This document shows positions 48,855 to 57,833 of a stretch of DNA of 64,000 nt, in pieces. The DNA is taken from positions 124,001 to 188,000 of the forward strand of contig NZ_BMCF01000003.1 of assembly GCF_014635045.1 (NCBI RefSeq). The letters run 5' to 3'. The notes beneath the pieces were generated by a model, which saw only the letters and a list, made by a program, of their open reading frames with translations, did no database searches and was not told the origin of the DNA. This DNA comes from Staphylococcus nepalensis (GTDB taxonomy: Bacteria > Bacillota > Bacilli > Staphylococcales > Staphylococcaceae). Numbering within the stretch: the first letter of the stretch is position 1; every line of letters begins with the position of its first letter. The translations under genes were made by a program, and so were the position numbers.

Positions 48855-49463
48855 TTATATTTTCTCTACATGACCTTGAATGATAGAACCTGTGCCAGTA
48901 TGTTTAATACCTTCATTACGATAGATCTCATGCTGTTCTAATTGATGAATCTTAACAGGCAAATGCTTTAAATAAGATTCGATTTCATTAATAGTATATA
49001 ACATGGATTCGTCTTTAGGACCGCCAGTGCCATATGCTAATTGTTCTTTTGAATAAAACTCAAAGTAACTATAACCCCCTACGACTAATGATTGAACGAG
49101 GTTATTGAACATCTCTTGTTTGCCTTCATTAGGCACATGACCAAAGATATTAATACTATAGTCAAATGATGACTGAGGCGCTAAATTAGGCTTTGTGATG
49201 TCTCCATAGTTTGCATCGATATCAACACGTGCTTCACTTGCTAATTGGTATTGCTTATTAATTCCAACTTGTGACATATCATAAGTTGTTATATCATACC
49301 CAAGTTTTGCTAGATATATCGCGTTACGGCCTTCACCTTCTGCAAGTAATAAAATTTTCTCATTATTGTTTGTTTGCTTTTTAAAAATATCTTTGACAAA
49401 TGAATTCGCTTCTTTGCCATAAATATATTCTTCTGAATCAAATTTTTCATCCCAGTGATTCAA
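48855..49463 (-). CDS. SAM-dependent methyltransferase (TehB/ubiE-like)
   Basis: 202 residues: WDEKFDSEEYIYGKEANSFV, motif I LLLAEGEGRNAIYLA, then YDMS and a late IQGHVEKI. Resembles methyltransferases placed beside metal or chalcogen resistance genes. TTG start, seven bases after AAGGAGG. Sits at the head of the cst side of the region; the substrate is unknown. Confidence 0.8.
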   Translation of the reverse strand: MNHWDEKFDSEEYIYGKEANSFVKDIFKKQTNNNEKILLLAEGEGRNAIYLAKLGYDITTYDMSQVGINKQYQLASEARVDIDANYGDITKPNLAPQSSFDYSINIFGHVPNEGKQEMFNNLVQSLVVGGYSYFEFYSKEQLAYGTGGPKDESMLYTINEIESYLKHLPVKIHQLEQHEIYRNEGIKHTGTGSIIQGHVEKI

Positions 49464-49486
49464 TTTAAAGCCTCCTTTTTAATTTA

Positions 49487-50242
49487 TTAAAATACAAGTT
49501 GTATAATTGCGATTGCGATTAAGATACTGACAATGGTTTTTTGAACAGTATCAGGTACCTTGGCACCTACTTTTAGTCCTATAGGTGCAAAGAGCATGCT
49601 TCCAATTATTAAGAATATTGCACTTTCTAGAGGGATATAACCTTGTATGAATTTAATGATAAAAGCCCCTATTGATGATATGAAAGCAATGACGATACTG
49701 TTAGTCACTACTGTATTCATTGGCAATTTGAATAAAACTAACAATACGGGAATAATAATAAATGCGCCGCCTGCACCTACAATGCCTGATACTACGCCAA
49801 TTCCAAATCCTACTAAGATAAGTAAAACAGGTTTGAACCTTACCTCTTGGGAAACAGATTTAACTTTAACAAACATTAATAATAATGCAACAATGGCGAT
49901 GATTATATATATAGTGTTTATAAAAGTAGCGTTAAATAAATTAGCTAGCATTGCTCCGAATATGCTTCCAATAACCATACCTCCGCCCATATTCATTACA
50001 AGTTTAGGTGAGAATTCAGCTTTCTTTCTCGCCTTAAATGAGCCGCTGAGTGTACTAAAAAACACTTGGCTAGAAGTGAGACCCGAAGCAATATATGCGC
50101 TATAGACAGGAGCCCCTAATAAGGACGGTAACAACAAAATAGCTGGATAAATAATAATGGCTCCTCCTATGCCTACCAAGCCAGATATAAAACCTCCAAA
50201 TATGCCAATCAACAACATAGTTATTATATTGAGCATGTCCAT
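49487..50242 (-). CDS. tauE: TauE/SafE-family transporter of the cst locus
   Basis: 251 residues, about eight helices, with GLVGIGGAIIIYPA and GIVGAGGAFIIIPV repeats. In S. aureus the cst locus carries tauE next to cstR, thought to export sulfite or thiosulfate. ATG overlaps the cstR stop by one base (TAATG). Confidence 0.85.
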   Translation of the reverse strand: MDMLNIITMLLIGIFGGFISGLVGIGGAIIIYPAILLLPSLLGAPVYSAYIASGLTSSQVFFSTLSGSFKARKKAEFSPKLVMNMGGGMVIGSIFGAMLANLFNATFINTIYIIIAIVALLLMFVKVKSVSQEVRFKPVLLILVGFGIGVVSGIVGAGGAFIIIPVLLVLFKLPMNTVVTNSIVIAFISSIGAFIIKFIQGYIPLESAIFLIIGSMLFAPIGLKVGAKVPDTVQKTIVSILIAIAIIQLVF

Positions 50243-50502
50243 TATTTACTTTTTACCAATAAATTCACAGCTTCATTAATCATTTCTTGAGAACTTTCTC
50301 CCTTATCATCGGCTGCTTTTACACATTCTATTAAATTTTCACTTATAATAACACCCATCAAACGTTGGATTGAACTCTTTGATGCACTGAGTTGCGTAAT
50401 GACATCTTTACAATCCTTTTCTTCTTCCATCATTTTAATAACGCCGTTTAATTGGCCTTGTATTCTATTGATGCGATTTACCATTTGTTTATTATAATCC
50501 AT
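50242..50502 (-). CDS. cstR: Persulfide-sensing CsoR-family repressor
   Basis: 86 residues from ATG 50502, which has GGAGG before it; the longer reading from 50565 covers that RBS. All-helical CsoR fold with Cys31 (KDCKD) and Cys60 (IECVKA), the pair that forms di- to tetrasulfide bridges in CstR. The copper ligands of CsoR proper are missing. It should repress tauE-cstR and cstA-cstB-sqr from the two operators in the divergent gap. Confidence 0.93.
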   Translation of the reverse strand: MDYNKQMVNRINRIQGQLNGVIKMMEEEKDCKDVITQLSASKSSIQRLMGVIISENLIECVKAADDKGESSQEMINEAVNLLVKSK

Positions 50503-50562
50503 ATTGGTTTCCTCCGATTTTAAATTGAATATATTTATAGTAATAAATTTATAGTAAATTGT

Positions 50563-50625
50563 CAAATACCTACCGGGGTATTTGACTTAGGTTGTTTTTA
50601 CCTGTTACTATACCCCTATAGGTAT
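50563..50625. promoter_or_regulatory. Two CstR operators in the divergent cst promoter
   Basis: Site 1: CAAATACC (50563-50570) and GGTATTTG (50577-50584) around TACCGG. Site 2: ATACC-CCTATA-GGTAT (50610-50625). Both show the GC-rich core flanked by ATACC/GGTAT arms of known CstR operators. Confidence 0.8.
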
Positions 50626-50640
50626 CTAGAGGAGGAAAAT

Positions 50641-51708
50641 ATGAAACAATATCAAGAAGAACATATTAACGAATTAAGTAAAGTAGAGTTAGAGCAATTG
50701 GGGAAAAAAGGACAATTGATTGATGTTAGAACACCAGAAGAATATGAGTTAGGGCATATTACTGGCGCAATATTACATTCTGTAGAAAATATTGACACAT
50801 TCGATAAGAACAAGGATAAAACTTATTATGTCTACTGCAAAAGTGGTAATAGAAGCGCTAAAGCAAGCGAATATTTAGCTAAACAAGGTTATGACGTTGT
50901 GAATTTAGACGGTGGTTATACAGCTTATGAAAAACAAAATATTAATCATGACGATGTGGTAGAAGATGGTAATAAAGCAATCAAACCGAGCCGCAAACAA
51001 TTTAATTTTAATGGTCTTCAATGCCCGGGCCCTATAGTTAATCTTAGTAAAGAAATAAAAAATATTGAAATAGGCGACCAAATTGAAGTAACCGTTACTG
51101 ATCCTGGTTTTCTTAGTGATATTAAAAGCTGGTCGAAACAGACAGGACACTCACTTGTTAAGTTGGAGGAAAATCATGATGGAATCAATGCTATTATCCA
51201 AAAAGAAAAACCAAAAGAACTGGAAGTAAATCATACTGCTAAAGGTACTACAATTGTGCTCTTTAGTGGTGAATTAGATAAAGCGGTGGCAGCAATGATT
51301 ATTGCGAATGGTGCTAAAGCTACAGGCAGAGATGTAACGATCTTCTTTACTTTCTGGGGGCTTAATGCATTAAAAAAAGCACAAGCAACGCATGTTAAGA
51401 AGAAAGGCATTGCAAAAATGTTCGATTTGATGTTGCCGAAGACGCCAGTGCGCATGCCATTATCAAAAATGAATATGTTCGGTTTAGGTAATATCATGAT
51501 GCGTTACGTAATGAAAAAGAAAAATGTAGATTCTTTACCATCACTTATCAATCAAGCGATAGAACAAGATATTAAATTAATCGCATGTACGATGAGCATG
51601 GATGTTATGGGAATTACAAAAGAAGAATTAAGAGATGAAGTTGAATTTGGCGGTGTAGGCACTTATATAGGCGAAACAGAACAAGCGAGCCATAATTTAT
51701 TTATTTAA
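50641..51708 (+). CDS. cstA: Multidomain sulfurtransferase CstA (rhodanese-TusA-DsrE)
   Basis: 355 residues. Rhodanese at 1-100 with Cys66 (VYCKSGNRSAKA), TusA-like at about 118-190 with Cys128 (LQCPGPIVNLSKE), DsrE-like at about 200-355 with IACTMSMDVMG. CstA carries persulfide sulfur between low-molecular-weight thiols and CstB. AGGAGG before the ATG. First of the cstA-cstB-sqr operon. Confidence 0.93.
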   Translation: MKQYQEEHINELSKVELEQLGKKGQLIDVRTPEEYELGHITGAILHSVENIDTFDKNKDKTYYVYCKSGNRSAKASEYLAKQGYDVVNLDGGYTAYEKQNINHDDVVEDGNKAIKPSRKQFNFNGLQCPGPIVNLSKEIKNIEIGDQIEVTVTDPGFLSDIKSWSKQTGHSLVKLEENHDGINAIIQKEKPKELEVNHTAKGTTIVLFSGELDKAVAAMIIANGAKATGRDVTIFFTFWGLNALKKAQATHVKKKGIAKMFDLMLPKTPVRMPLSKMNMFGLGNIMMRYVMKKKNVDSLPSLINQAIEQDIKLIACTMSMDVMGITKEELRDEVEFGGVGTYIGETEQASHNLFI

Positions 51709-51741
51709 CAAATTAAATTTATTTAAAAAAGGAGTTTTTCT

Positions 51742-53076
51742 ATGTTTTTCAAACAATTCTATGATAACCATTTATCTCAAGCATCTTATTTAATTGGATG
51801 TCAACGTACAGGGGAAGCGATGATTATTGATCCAATACGGGACTTAACAAAATATATGACAGTTGCAGATGACGAAGGTTTTACAATTACGAAAGCTGCT
51901 GAAACGCATATTCATGCTGACTTTGCTTCAGGTATTAGAGATGTTGCGGACAAATTGGACGTAAGTATATACGTTTCTGGTGAAGGTGACGATGATTTGA
52001 GTTATAAAAATATGCCAAAACAAACTCATTTTGTTAGACATCAAGACACTATTTATGTAGGAAATATTAAATTAGAAGTCTTGCATACGCCAGGTCATAC
52101 CCCTGAGAGTATTAGTTTCTTACTTACTGACGAGGGGGGAGGCTCTAATATACCGATGGGACTATTTAGTGGTGACTTTATCTTCGTTGGTGATATAGGT
52201 AGACCTGATTTATTAGAAAAAGCTGTTCAAATGAAAGGCTCAACAGAAATCGGTGCAAAACAAATGTATCAATCTATAAATAGTGTTAAAGATTTACCAG
52301 ATTATATTCAAATTTGGCCAGGTCATGGTGCAGGTAGCCCATGTGGTAAAGCATTAGGGGCAGTACCGATGTCTACGTTAGGTTACGAAAAAATAAACAA
52401 CTGGGCCTTTAATGTAACTGATGAAGCAACGTTTGTTGAAACATTGACATCAAACCAACCAGCCCCACCGCATCATTTTGCCCAAATGAAACAAATTAAC
52501 CAAGTTGGTATGAGCATGTACCAACCTTATAATGTTTACCCTAGCTCAAACAATGAAAGAATCGCTTTTGATCTTCGTAGTAAAGAAGCTTTCCACGGCG
52601 GTCATGCGCAAGGAACTATCAATATTCCTTATAATCACAACTTTATTAATCAAATCGGTTGGTATTTAGACTATGATAAAGATATAGACTTAATTGGCGA
52701 TAAAGCTACAGTTGAAGAAGCAGTGCATACTTTACAATTAATTGGTTTTGAAAATGTAGCAGGTTATCGTTTGCCACAAACAACAATCATGACATCTTCT
52801 ATTCACAGCGCGGATATGACTGGGAAAGAAACTCATGTGCTAGATGTGCGTAACGATGAAGAATGGAACCAAGGACATTTAGAACAAGCGGTGAATATCC
52901 CTCATGGTAAATTATTAAGCGCAGAAATTCCTTTTGATAAAAACGATAAAATATACGTTCATTGTCAATCAGGGGTTAGAAGTTCGATTGCAACGGGTAT
53001 ACTAGAATATAGAGGTTTTACTAATATTGTAAACGTTAGAGAAGGCTATCAAGATTTACCATCCTCATTAAAATAA
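51742..53076 (+). CDS. cstB: Persulfide dioxygenase-sulfurtransferase CstB
   Basis: 444 residues. Metallo-beta-lactamase domain with the non-haem iron site THIHAD (His56, His58, Asp60) and HTPGHTPESI; a second rhodanese-like domain without active Cys at about 265-350; a C-terminal rhodanese with the active Cys in HCQSGVRSS. SPCGKALG carries the extra central Cys. Oxidises persulfides and releases thiosulfate. AAAGGAG precedes the ATG. Confidence 0.94.
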   Translation: MFFKQFYDNHLSQASYLIGCQRTGEAMIIDPIRDLTKYMTVADDEGFTITKAAETHIHADFASGIRDVADKLDVSIYVSGEGDDDLSYKNMPKQTHFVRHQDTIYVGNIKLEVLHTPGHTPESISFLLTDEGGGSNIPMGLFSGDFIFVGDIGRPDLLEKAVQMKGSTEIGAKQMYQSINSVKDLPDYIQIWPGHGAGSPCGKALGAVPMSTLGYEKINNWAFNVTDEATFVETLTSNQPAPPHHFAQMKQINQVGMSMYQPYNVYPSSNNERIAFDLRSKEAFHGGHAQGTINIPYNHNFINQIGWYLDYDKDIDLIGDKATVEEAVHTLQLIGFENVAGYRLPQTTIMTSSIHSADMTGKETHVLDVRNDEEWNQGHLEQAVNIPHGKLLSAEIPFDKNDKIYVHCQSGVRSSIATGILEYRGFTNIVNVREGYQDLPSSLK

Positions 53077-53093
53077 TTTAAGGATGTGGGTAA

Positions 53094-54287
53094 ATGATCA
53101 AACACTATCAAGTTGCTATTGTAGGCGGAGGCACAGCAGGTATCACAGTTGCTTCTAGATTATTGAAACAAAACCAACATTTAAAGGGCAATATAGCTAT
53201 TATTGATCCAGCTAAAAATCATTATTATCAACCTTTATGGACTTTAGTAGGCGGGGGCGTTTCTAAACTAAAAAACTCTCGTAAAAGCATGAAGCATGTT
53301 ATACCTAAAGGGACACAGTGGATTAATCAAGCTGTTTTAAGTTTTAAACCTGAAAATAACAATATTACGCTAGGAGATAATACAACCATTAATTACGATT
53401 ATTTAATTGTTGCTCCAGGGCTACAAATTAATTGGTCGTCTATTAAAGGGTTACAAGAGAACATAGGTAAAAATGGCGTTTGTTCTAATTATTCGCCGGA
53501 ATATGTAACCGAAACTTGGCGACAAATTTCTAATTTCAAAGGCGGTAATGCTATTTTCACGCACCCCAATACACCTATTAAGTGTGGAGGCGCACCGATG
53601 AAAATTATGTATTTAGCTGAAGATTATTTTAGAAAACATAATATCCGTTCAAAAGCTAACGTAATATATGAAACACCTAAAACTGCGTTGTTTGATGTAG
53701 AAAAGTATAGTAAAGAATTAGAAAAAATAGCTGAAGAAAGAGATATTATTGTTAATTACAATTACAATCTGATTGAAATTGACGGAGAGAAAAAAATGGC
53801 CAAATTTGAGCATATTAAGAATGGTGATGTAAAAACATTAGACTACGAGATGTTACATGTTACGCCACCTATGGGCCCTTTAGATGTGATTAAAAAAAGT
53901 GCGCTTGCAGATAATGATGGTTGGGTAGATGTAGATCCTAGCACTTTACAACACAGACAATATTCAAATGTATTTGGTCTAGGCGACGCATCTAACGCAC
54001 CAACTTCGAAAACGGGTGCAGCTATCAGAAAACAGGCGCCTGTCGTGACACTTAATTTGTTACAAGTAATGAATAACGAAATGTTAACACATCATTACAA
54101 CGGTTATACCTCATGCCCAATTGTCACAGGCTATAATAAATTAATCTTAGCTGAATTTGATTATAATAAAAAGCCACAAGAAACGTTACCTTTTAACCAA
54201 GCCAAAGAACGAAGAAGCATGTATATATTTAAAAAAGATTTGTTACCGAGAATGTATTGGTATGGCATGTTAAAAGGCTTTATGTAA
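53094..54287 (+). CDS. sqr: Sulfide:quinone oxidoreductase
   Basis: 397 residues: VAIVGGGTAGITVASRLL FAD motif, YDYLIVAPGLQ, TPIKCGGAPMKIMYL with the redox Cys, and GLGDASNAPTSKTGAAIRKQAP. A peripheral membrane flavoenzyme passing electrons from sulfide to menaquinone and giving persulfide to CstA/CstB. AAGGATGTGG before the ATG. Confidence 0.93.
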   Translation: MIKHYQVAIVGGGTAGITVASRLLKQNQHLKGNIAIIDPAKNHYYQPLWTLVGGGVSKLKNSRKSMKHVIPKGTQWINQAVLSFKPENNNITLGDNTTINYDYLIVAPGLQINWSSIKGLQENIGKNGVCSNYSPEYVTETWRQISNFKGGNAIFTHPNTPIKCGGAPMKIMYLAEDYFRKHNIRSKANVIYETPKTALFDVEKYSKELEKIAEERDIIVNYNYNLIEIDGEKKMAKFEHIKNGDVKTLDYEMLHVTPPMGPLDVIKKSALADNDGWVDVDPSTLQHRQYSNVFGLGDASNAPTSKTGAAIRKQAPVVTLNLLQVMNNEMLTHHYNGYTSCPIVTGYNKLILAEFDYNKKPQETLPFNQAKERRSMYIFKKDLLPRMYWYGMLKGFM

Positions 54288-54291
54288 AAAT

Positions 54292-54312
54292 CAACTACTC
54301 AACGTAGTTGAC
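54292..54312 (+). terminator. Hairpin just after sqr
   Basis: TCAACTAC-TCAAC-GTAGTTGA, eight-bp perfect stem directly behind the sqr stop; weak tail. Confidence 0.55.
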
Positions 54313-54385
54313 GATTATTACCAATAGTTATATTAAAAAGAAGCGTGTAAGGCACATAATTGCTCAAGCGGTTCAAACATTTTAT

Positions 54386-54430
54386 AAAACGGAGGGTTTT
54401 TACTTTATTTATATAAAAACCGTCCGTTTT
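54386..54430 (+). terminator. Second terminator after the cst operon
   Basis: Long stem AAAACGGAGGGTTTTTA / TAAAAACCGTCCGTTTT with one mismatch and a GTTATGTTT tail. Confidence 0.75.
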
Positions 54431-54526
54431 GTTATGTTTATACAGCAGAAACTTGGTGTAGATGTTATATTATGCCCAGGAAAAATGAATTAGGAAAAAT
54501 GAATTATTTGAAAAGGATAGGTTTAA

Positions 54527-54739
54527 TTGGCTATTTTATTATTATTTATTGAAACTATTTTAGTAACGGTTATAATGATTGGTAGTTTGGTAGGAATTTT
54601 AAGTAATCCTATTTCACCAGGAATTTTAACCGCATTTTGGTTTGCAAGTATTTTAGCGTTGATTGGTTCAATTACATTGAGAAAATTTTATAAAAGACGG
54701 TATAAAAAAGAAATTGCAATAAGAGAAAAAAGCCCTTGA
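54527..54739 (+). CDS. Small membrane protein
   Basis: 70 residues, two hydrophobic helices (about 2-25 and 33-50) and a basic tail KRRYKKEIAIREK. TTG start with AAAAGGATAGG upstream. No family recognised. Confidence 0.55.
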   Translation: MAILLLFIETILVTVIMIGSLVGILSNPISPGILTAFWFASILALIGSITLRKFYKRRYKKEIAIREKSP

Positions 54740-54790
54740 TTAGAAGAAAATGAATTTTTTTATCAAGCACCATTATATATATTTGATGAT

Positions 54791-55300
54791 ATGCACATTA
54801 AAATACATGGTTTAACAGAAATGGCTTGGACGCTATATTTTAATAATAAAATTCAAAAATGGCTTAGTATTTTTGATATTGTATCTGCTTCCGGTTTAAA
54901 AGTTACATCACCGAACTATAATATTATTTTGAAAAGGATTAAACTGTGGTCTTTAAGGCCACATTATAGTGTATTGATTAATAACCAAGCAATTGGTCGC
55001 TTAGAGATGATAAAAATCTTAAAAGGCGGCATTAAGCAACAAACGTCCTATGCGTTTTTTGATAATAAGACTACATATTTATTCAATAATCCATACTTAT
55101 CAACTGAGACAACTATTTCAAACAAAGAAGGAACAAAAATATTTTCAGCACGTCGCTCGTTTTTAGACTTAGGAAAAAATCTATTCACTCAACGTAGGGG
55201 TGAGCAACATCGTTTAATAATGGAATCTTCTACACCTCATCCTAAGGAGTTATGGGTTGCTTTATATATCCAAGTAATGATAAATAAACAAAAAAAGTGA
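54791..55300 (+). CDS. Tubby/LURP-like beta-barrel protein, start uncertain
   Basis: 169 residues. The order of beta segments (VTSPNYNIILKRIKLWSLRPHYSVLI, AIGRLEMIKIL, RRSFLDLGKNL) suggests the tubby C-terminal-like (YxjI/LURP-one) fold, weakly. ATG 54791 has no RBS. Upstream in another frame EENEFFYQAPLYI would continue naturally into FDDMHIKIHG if one A near 54780 were absent, so the N-terminus may be frameshifted. Confidence 0.55.
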   Translation: MHIKIHGLTEMAWTLYFNNKIQKWLSIFDIVSASGLKVTSPNYNIILKRIKLWSLRPHYSVLINNQAIGRLEMIKILKGGIKQQTSYAFFDNKTTYLFNNPYLSTETTISNKEGTKIFSARRSFLDLGKNLFTQRRGEQHRLIMESSTPHPKELWVALYIQVMINKQKK

Positions 55301-55550
55301 TATTGGAAGAAGTTAGTGTTATTTAATCAAAGTAGAGGGAGTCACCCTGTGTATATTGGTATAGATAATAAATAATTTTTTTAAATATTCTTTGGATTAG
55401 GTTACTATATTACAATTTATCGGAAGATATAGAGATATTAAAACAGACAAATTGTGCAACTATTTATCCGAAATTTCTAAATCTTAATTGAATTTTGATG
55501 TAGTATTAATTGTTGTATCTGCACTACAAAACTGTTTAATTAAAACTAAA

Positions 55551-55598
55551 ATGAAAATCAACAAAGGTCGTTTACGATTTTGCCCACATTCTTTTTAG
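55551..55598 (+). repeat. Second copy of the MKI..LRFC short-frame repeat
   Basis: A 15-codon frame MKINKGRLRFCPHSF. It shares AATGAAAATCAA and TTACGATTTTG DNA blocks with 16544-16589. No RBS here, unlike the first copy. Confidence 0.4.
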
Positions 55599-55673
55599 AA
55601 CGCATAAGTGTGACCTTACGAGACTTAATTCGTTTATAACGACGACAAATAGACCTGTAAAACCATAATCGTT

Positions 55674-55867
55674 ATGATAAAGTTTATTAAAAAAGAACTT
55701 TTATTATAGTTATATATATAATTTGTACTTTGTTAATATTAGTGTCTTTTATTTCTCTTTTAAAAAATACACTTAGTAATAATAAAGATAAACGGTTAGA
55801 TGTTTTATCTAGTGGTTTACTCTTGATTTCACCAATTACACTTTTAATTTATGGCTTATCTTCTTAA
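55674..55867 (+). pseudogene. Possible frameshifted small membrane protein
   Basis: ATG opens MIKFIKK and stops soon; a second frame, open from the A6 run near 55690, reads FIIVIYIICTLLILVSF and ends LLISPITLLIYGLSS at 55867. One base change in the A run would give a membrane protein of about 64 residues. No RBS is visible. Confidence 0.3.
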
Positions 55868-56053
55868 ATATAGAGCATAAATTTTGTTTAAAGAATGTAT
55901 TTATGCTGAGAAAATTTATTATGTGTTTAGAAGCACGCTTAATTAAACTTGCAGACGGATGCCGGCATAGTGTGAGCTGTTAAGCCAACCATTCGACAAG
56001 TTTGGGGGGTGTTAAGGATTTAGAAGTTCAACGTTAATAAAGCAACGTTGTAT

Positions 56054-56662
56054 TTAAATAAATAAATTATATATAAAATCTGTTAAGTATGTTTCTATAA
56101 ATCCTGCGAGTATGTATAAAGGTAAAGCAATTAGAAAGTAAATTTTAAAAACATTACTTAACGCCAATTTAAATGATAAATTTTGCTTTTTAGTTTTTCT
56201 AAAAATATTACTTATTTTTCTAATAATTGATTGGCTTACTTTATATAAACCACTGATAACAAGACACATTGCAAGTATTTCTATGATTGTATGCGGAATT
56301 GAAGATAATACCATTATGATACCTTTATCAAAATCAAAATGAACTACAAAACCAAATACTATTCCAGTGGTTATTGTTGTAGAAACTAAATTTAAAAAGT
56401 ATAAAAATGGAATTGGAATTAAAGAAAATATAAACATTTGAAAGGGAACTTTAAAGCCATTATTTATAATATATTCCCAAACCTTGGTTAAGCCATTTGC
56501 CCTGGCGATGTTCCCATGTTGGCCATCTGTCATATTTTTGAAATTTTCGATTGACGGGCTGAAAATAACTGCTAGAACAAAAGTGATTAAGAAAATAATA
56601 GCTGTGAAGATGAATATTTTTATAGATCTTTTAGCGTAATTGGGATCTTGGATATTGAACAT
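56054..56662 (-). CDS. SpoIIM-like (DUF95) membrane protein
   Basis: 202 residues, about five helices. NNGFKVPFQMFIFSLIPIPFLYFLNL, TTGIVFGFV and SSIPHTIIEILAMCLVISGLY fit the stage II sporulation protein M family. Non-spore-formers carry these beside bacteriocin or ABC immunity genes. AAAGAGGTGG precedes the ATG. Last of four small minus-strand membrane genes. Confidence 0.75.
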   Translation of the reverse strand: MFNIQDPNYAKRSIKIFIFTAIIFLITFVLAVIFSPSIENFKNMTDGQHGNIARANGLTKVWEYIINNGFKVPFQMFIFSLIPIPFLYFLNLVSTTITTGIVFGFVVHFDFDKGIIMVLSSIPHTIIEILAMCLVISGLYKVSQSIIRKISNIFRKTKKQNLSFKLALSNVFKIYFLIALPLYILAGFIETYLTDFIYNLFI

Positions 56663-56780
56663 AATCCACCTCTTTTTGTTGGTTTTTGAAATGAGTTTTT
56701 TCGTGTCTTGATACTATATACAGAAATAATTCAAAGGTATTAAATTCGATTGGTTGTTGATATGACCGTTTTTTCTTAAT

Positions 56781-57020
56781 CTAAGACTGATTTAATTTGT
56801 TTTTTGATAAGACTAAATTAGTGATTAACCATGCTACTTGTATTGCAAATGGAAATAAAAAAGCAAAACCTAAAACAGTTATATTAGCCCACTTTAATTG
56901 CGTCGTTTGTATTGTTCCGCTAGCATCTATATCTCTCATCCAGAGTAAAATTGAGAATCCTATAAAACTTAAAACTTCAATAGCACTTATGATCCACCAA
57001 AAAGTCCAAGAAATTTTCAT
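56781..57020 (-). CDS. DUF3923-family small membrane protein
   Basis: 79 residues from ATG 57020, which follows GGAGGTG; the longer reading to 57077 covers that RBS. MKISWTFWWIISAIEVLSF, LLWMRDIDASGTIQT and LKWANITVLGFAFLFPF are the DUF3923 pattern of staphylococci: two helices with a short extracytoplasmic loop. Function unknown. Confidence 0.75.
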   Translation of the reverse strand: MKISWTFWWIISAIEVLSFIGFSILLWMRDIDASGTIQTTQLKWANITVLGFAFLFPFAIQVAWLITNLVLSKNKLNQS

Positions 57021-57093
57021 TTTATTCACCTCCATTTTTAAAAATTTGAATTCAGGATAACTTATTAATTTTTTCAATATTCATCTCTTATTT

Positions 57094-57276
57094 TTAAAAT
57101 TGATCTATTTGATTAAAGATAAAATCAACTATGTAATGGATGGCTAAACCGCATACAATAGCAATTATGATAAGGATAAATAAGTTCATTTTGTTATACA
57201 TATCAGTAGCAGTGTAAATAAAACACCATACGAGTATTAGCATGGATTTTATCGTATTCTTTTTAGCTTCAAACAT
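57094..57276 (-). CDS. Small two-helix membrane protein
   Basis: 60 residues: a short basic N-terminus (EAKKNTIK), then helices at about 9-24 and 31-53. AAAGGAG lies before the ATG. 73 bases ahead of the DUF3923 gene. No family recognised. Confidence 0.6.
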   Translation of the reverse strand: MFEAKKNTIKSMLILVWCFIYTATDMYNKMNLFILIIIAIVCGLAIHYIVDFIFNQIDQF

Positions 57277-57304
57277 ATATAACGCTCCTTTGTGATTTTG
57301 TAAA

Positions 57305-57565
57305 TTAAGTTAAAAGTATGATAATTAAATAAAAAGTCAGTATAAAACTAGCAATCATTCCTATGGCGGATTTTAATATAATGTTTCCAATAAAATACGA
57401 TATAAATGTCAAAAAAGCTGTAATAAGAGCTGTATTTTCTAAATTAGGAATACTAAAAGTTGATTTCAGTGAGTATATTACAATAGTCAAACATCCCAGA
57501 ATGTTGCCTATGATACCAAGTGATTTTGCCTTAGGATGCGTTACTTTTTCTTCTTTATTAGCCAT
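57305..57565 (-). CDS. Small membrane protein
   Basis: 86 residues: charged N-terminus MANKEEKVTHPKAK, then two to three helices. GAGGAAT before the ATG. Shares the run of small membrane genes on the minus strand. Unrecognised. Confidence 0.6.
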   Translation of the reverse strand: MANKEEKVTHPKAKSLGIIGNILGCLTIVIYSLKSTFSIPNLENTALITAFLTFISYFIGNIILKSAIGMIASFILTFYLIIILLT

Positions 57566-57677
57566 TATTTAATTCCTCATTTCTGTTTAGATGCAAAATA
57601 ATCAGTTGCAAGGTTAAAAACAATAATGCAATCATCAAAAAGACAATAAACCATATATTATCTAAAGTATCTCTGTA
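57558..57677 (-). other. Possible further small membrane frame without a start codon
   Basis: A minus-strand frame reading LDNIWFIVFLMIALLFLTLQ and ending HLNRNEELNNG overlaps the start of the next gene by eight bases, as in an operon, but has no good start codon; an internal ATG would leave 25 residues. Perhaps a decayed gene. Confidence 0.3.
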
Positions 57678-57773
57678 TCAGTAAGCTAAGAAAACAAAAT
57701 AATAATCCTTATACTAAAATAAGTTATCTTTAAAATTAATCTTAATTTATGTTTTATTAACCTTTTTATTAAA

Positions 57774-57806
57774 AAACACGCTCTTAATAGTGCTAAGAGC
57801 GTGTTT
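57774..57806 (-). terminator. Terminator of the ABC transporter operon
   Basis: AAACACGCTCTTA / TAAGAGCGTGTTT, 13-bp perfect stem, followed on the minus strand by a six-T run. Lies 28 bases past the permease stop. Confidence 0.85.
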
Positions 57807-57833
57807 AGTTATACTATAATTTCGGTGCCAAAA

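Larger units (their letters stand above)
55301..56053. other. Gene-poor stretch with a dispersed repeat and a possible gene remnant
   Basis: Contains the repeat/short frame at 55551-55598 and a possible remnant at 55674-55867. Otherwise AT-rich with no strong signal. Confidence 0.4.

Noticed and set aside
49647..50105. 152-codon plus-strand frame inside tauE
   Set aside because: Antisense of a clear membrane protein with repeated TauE motifs.
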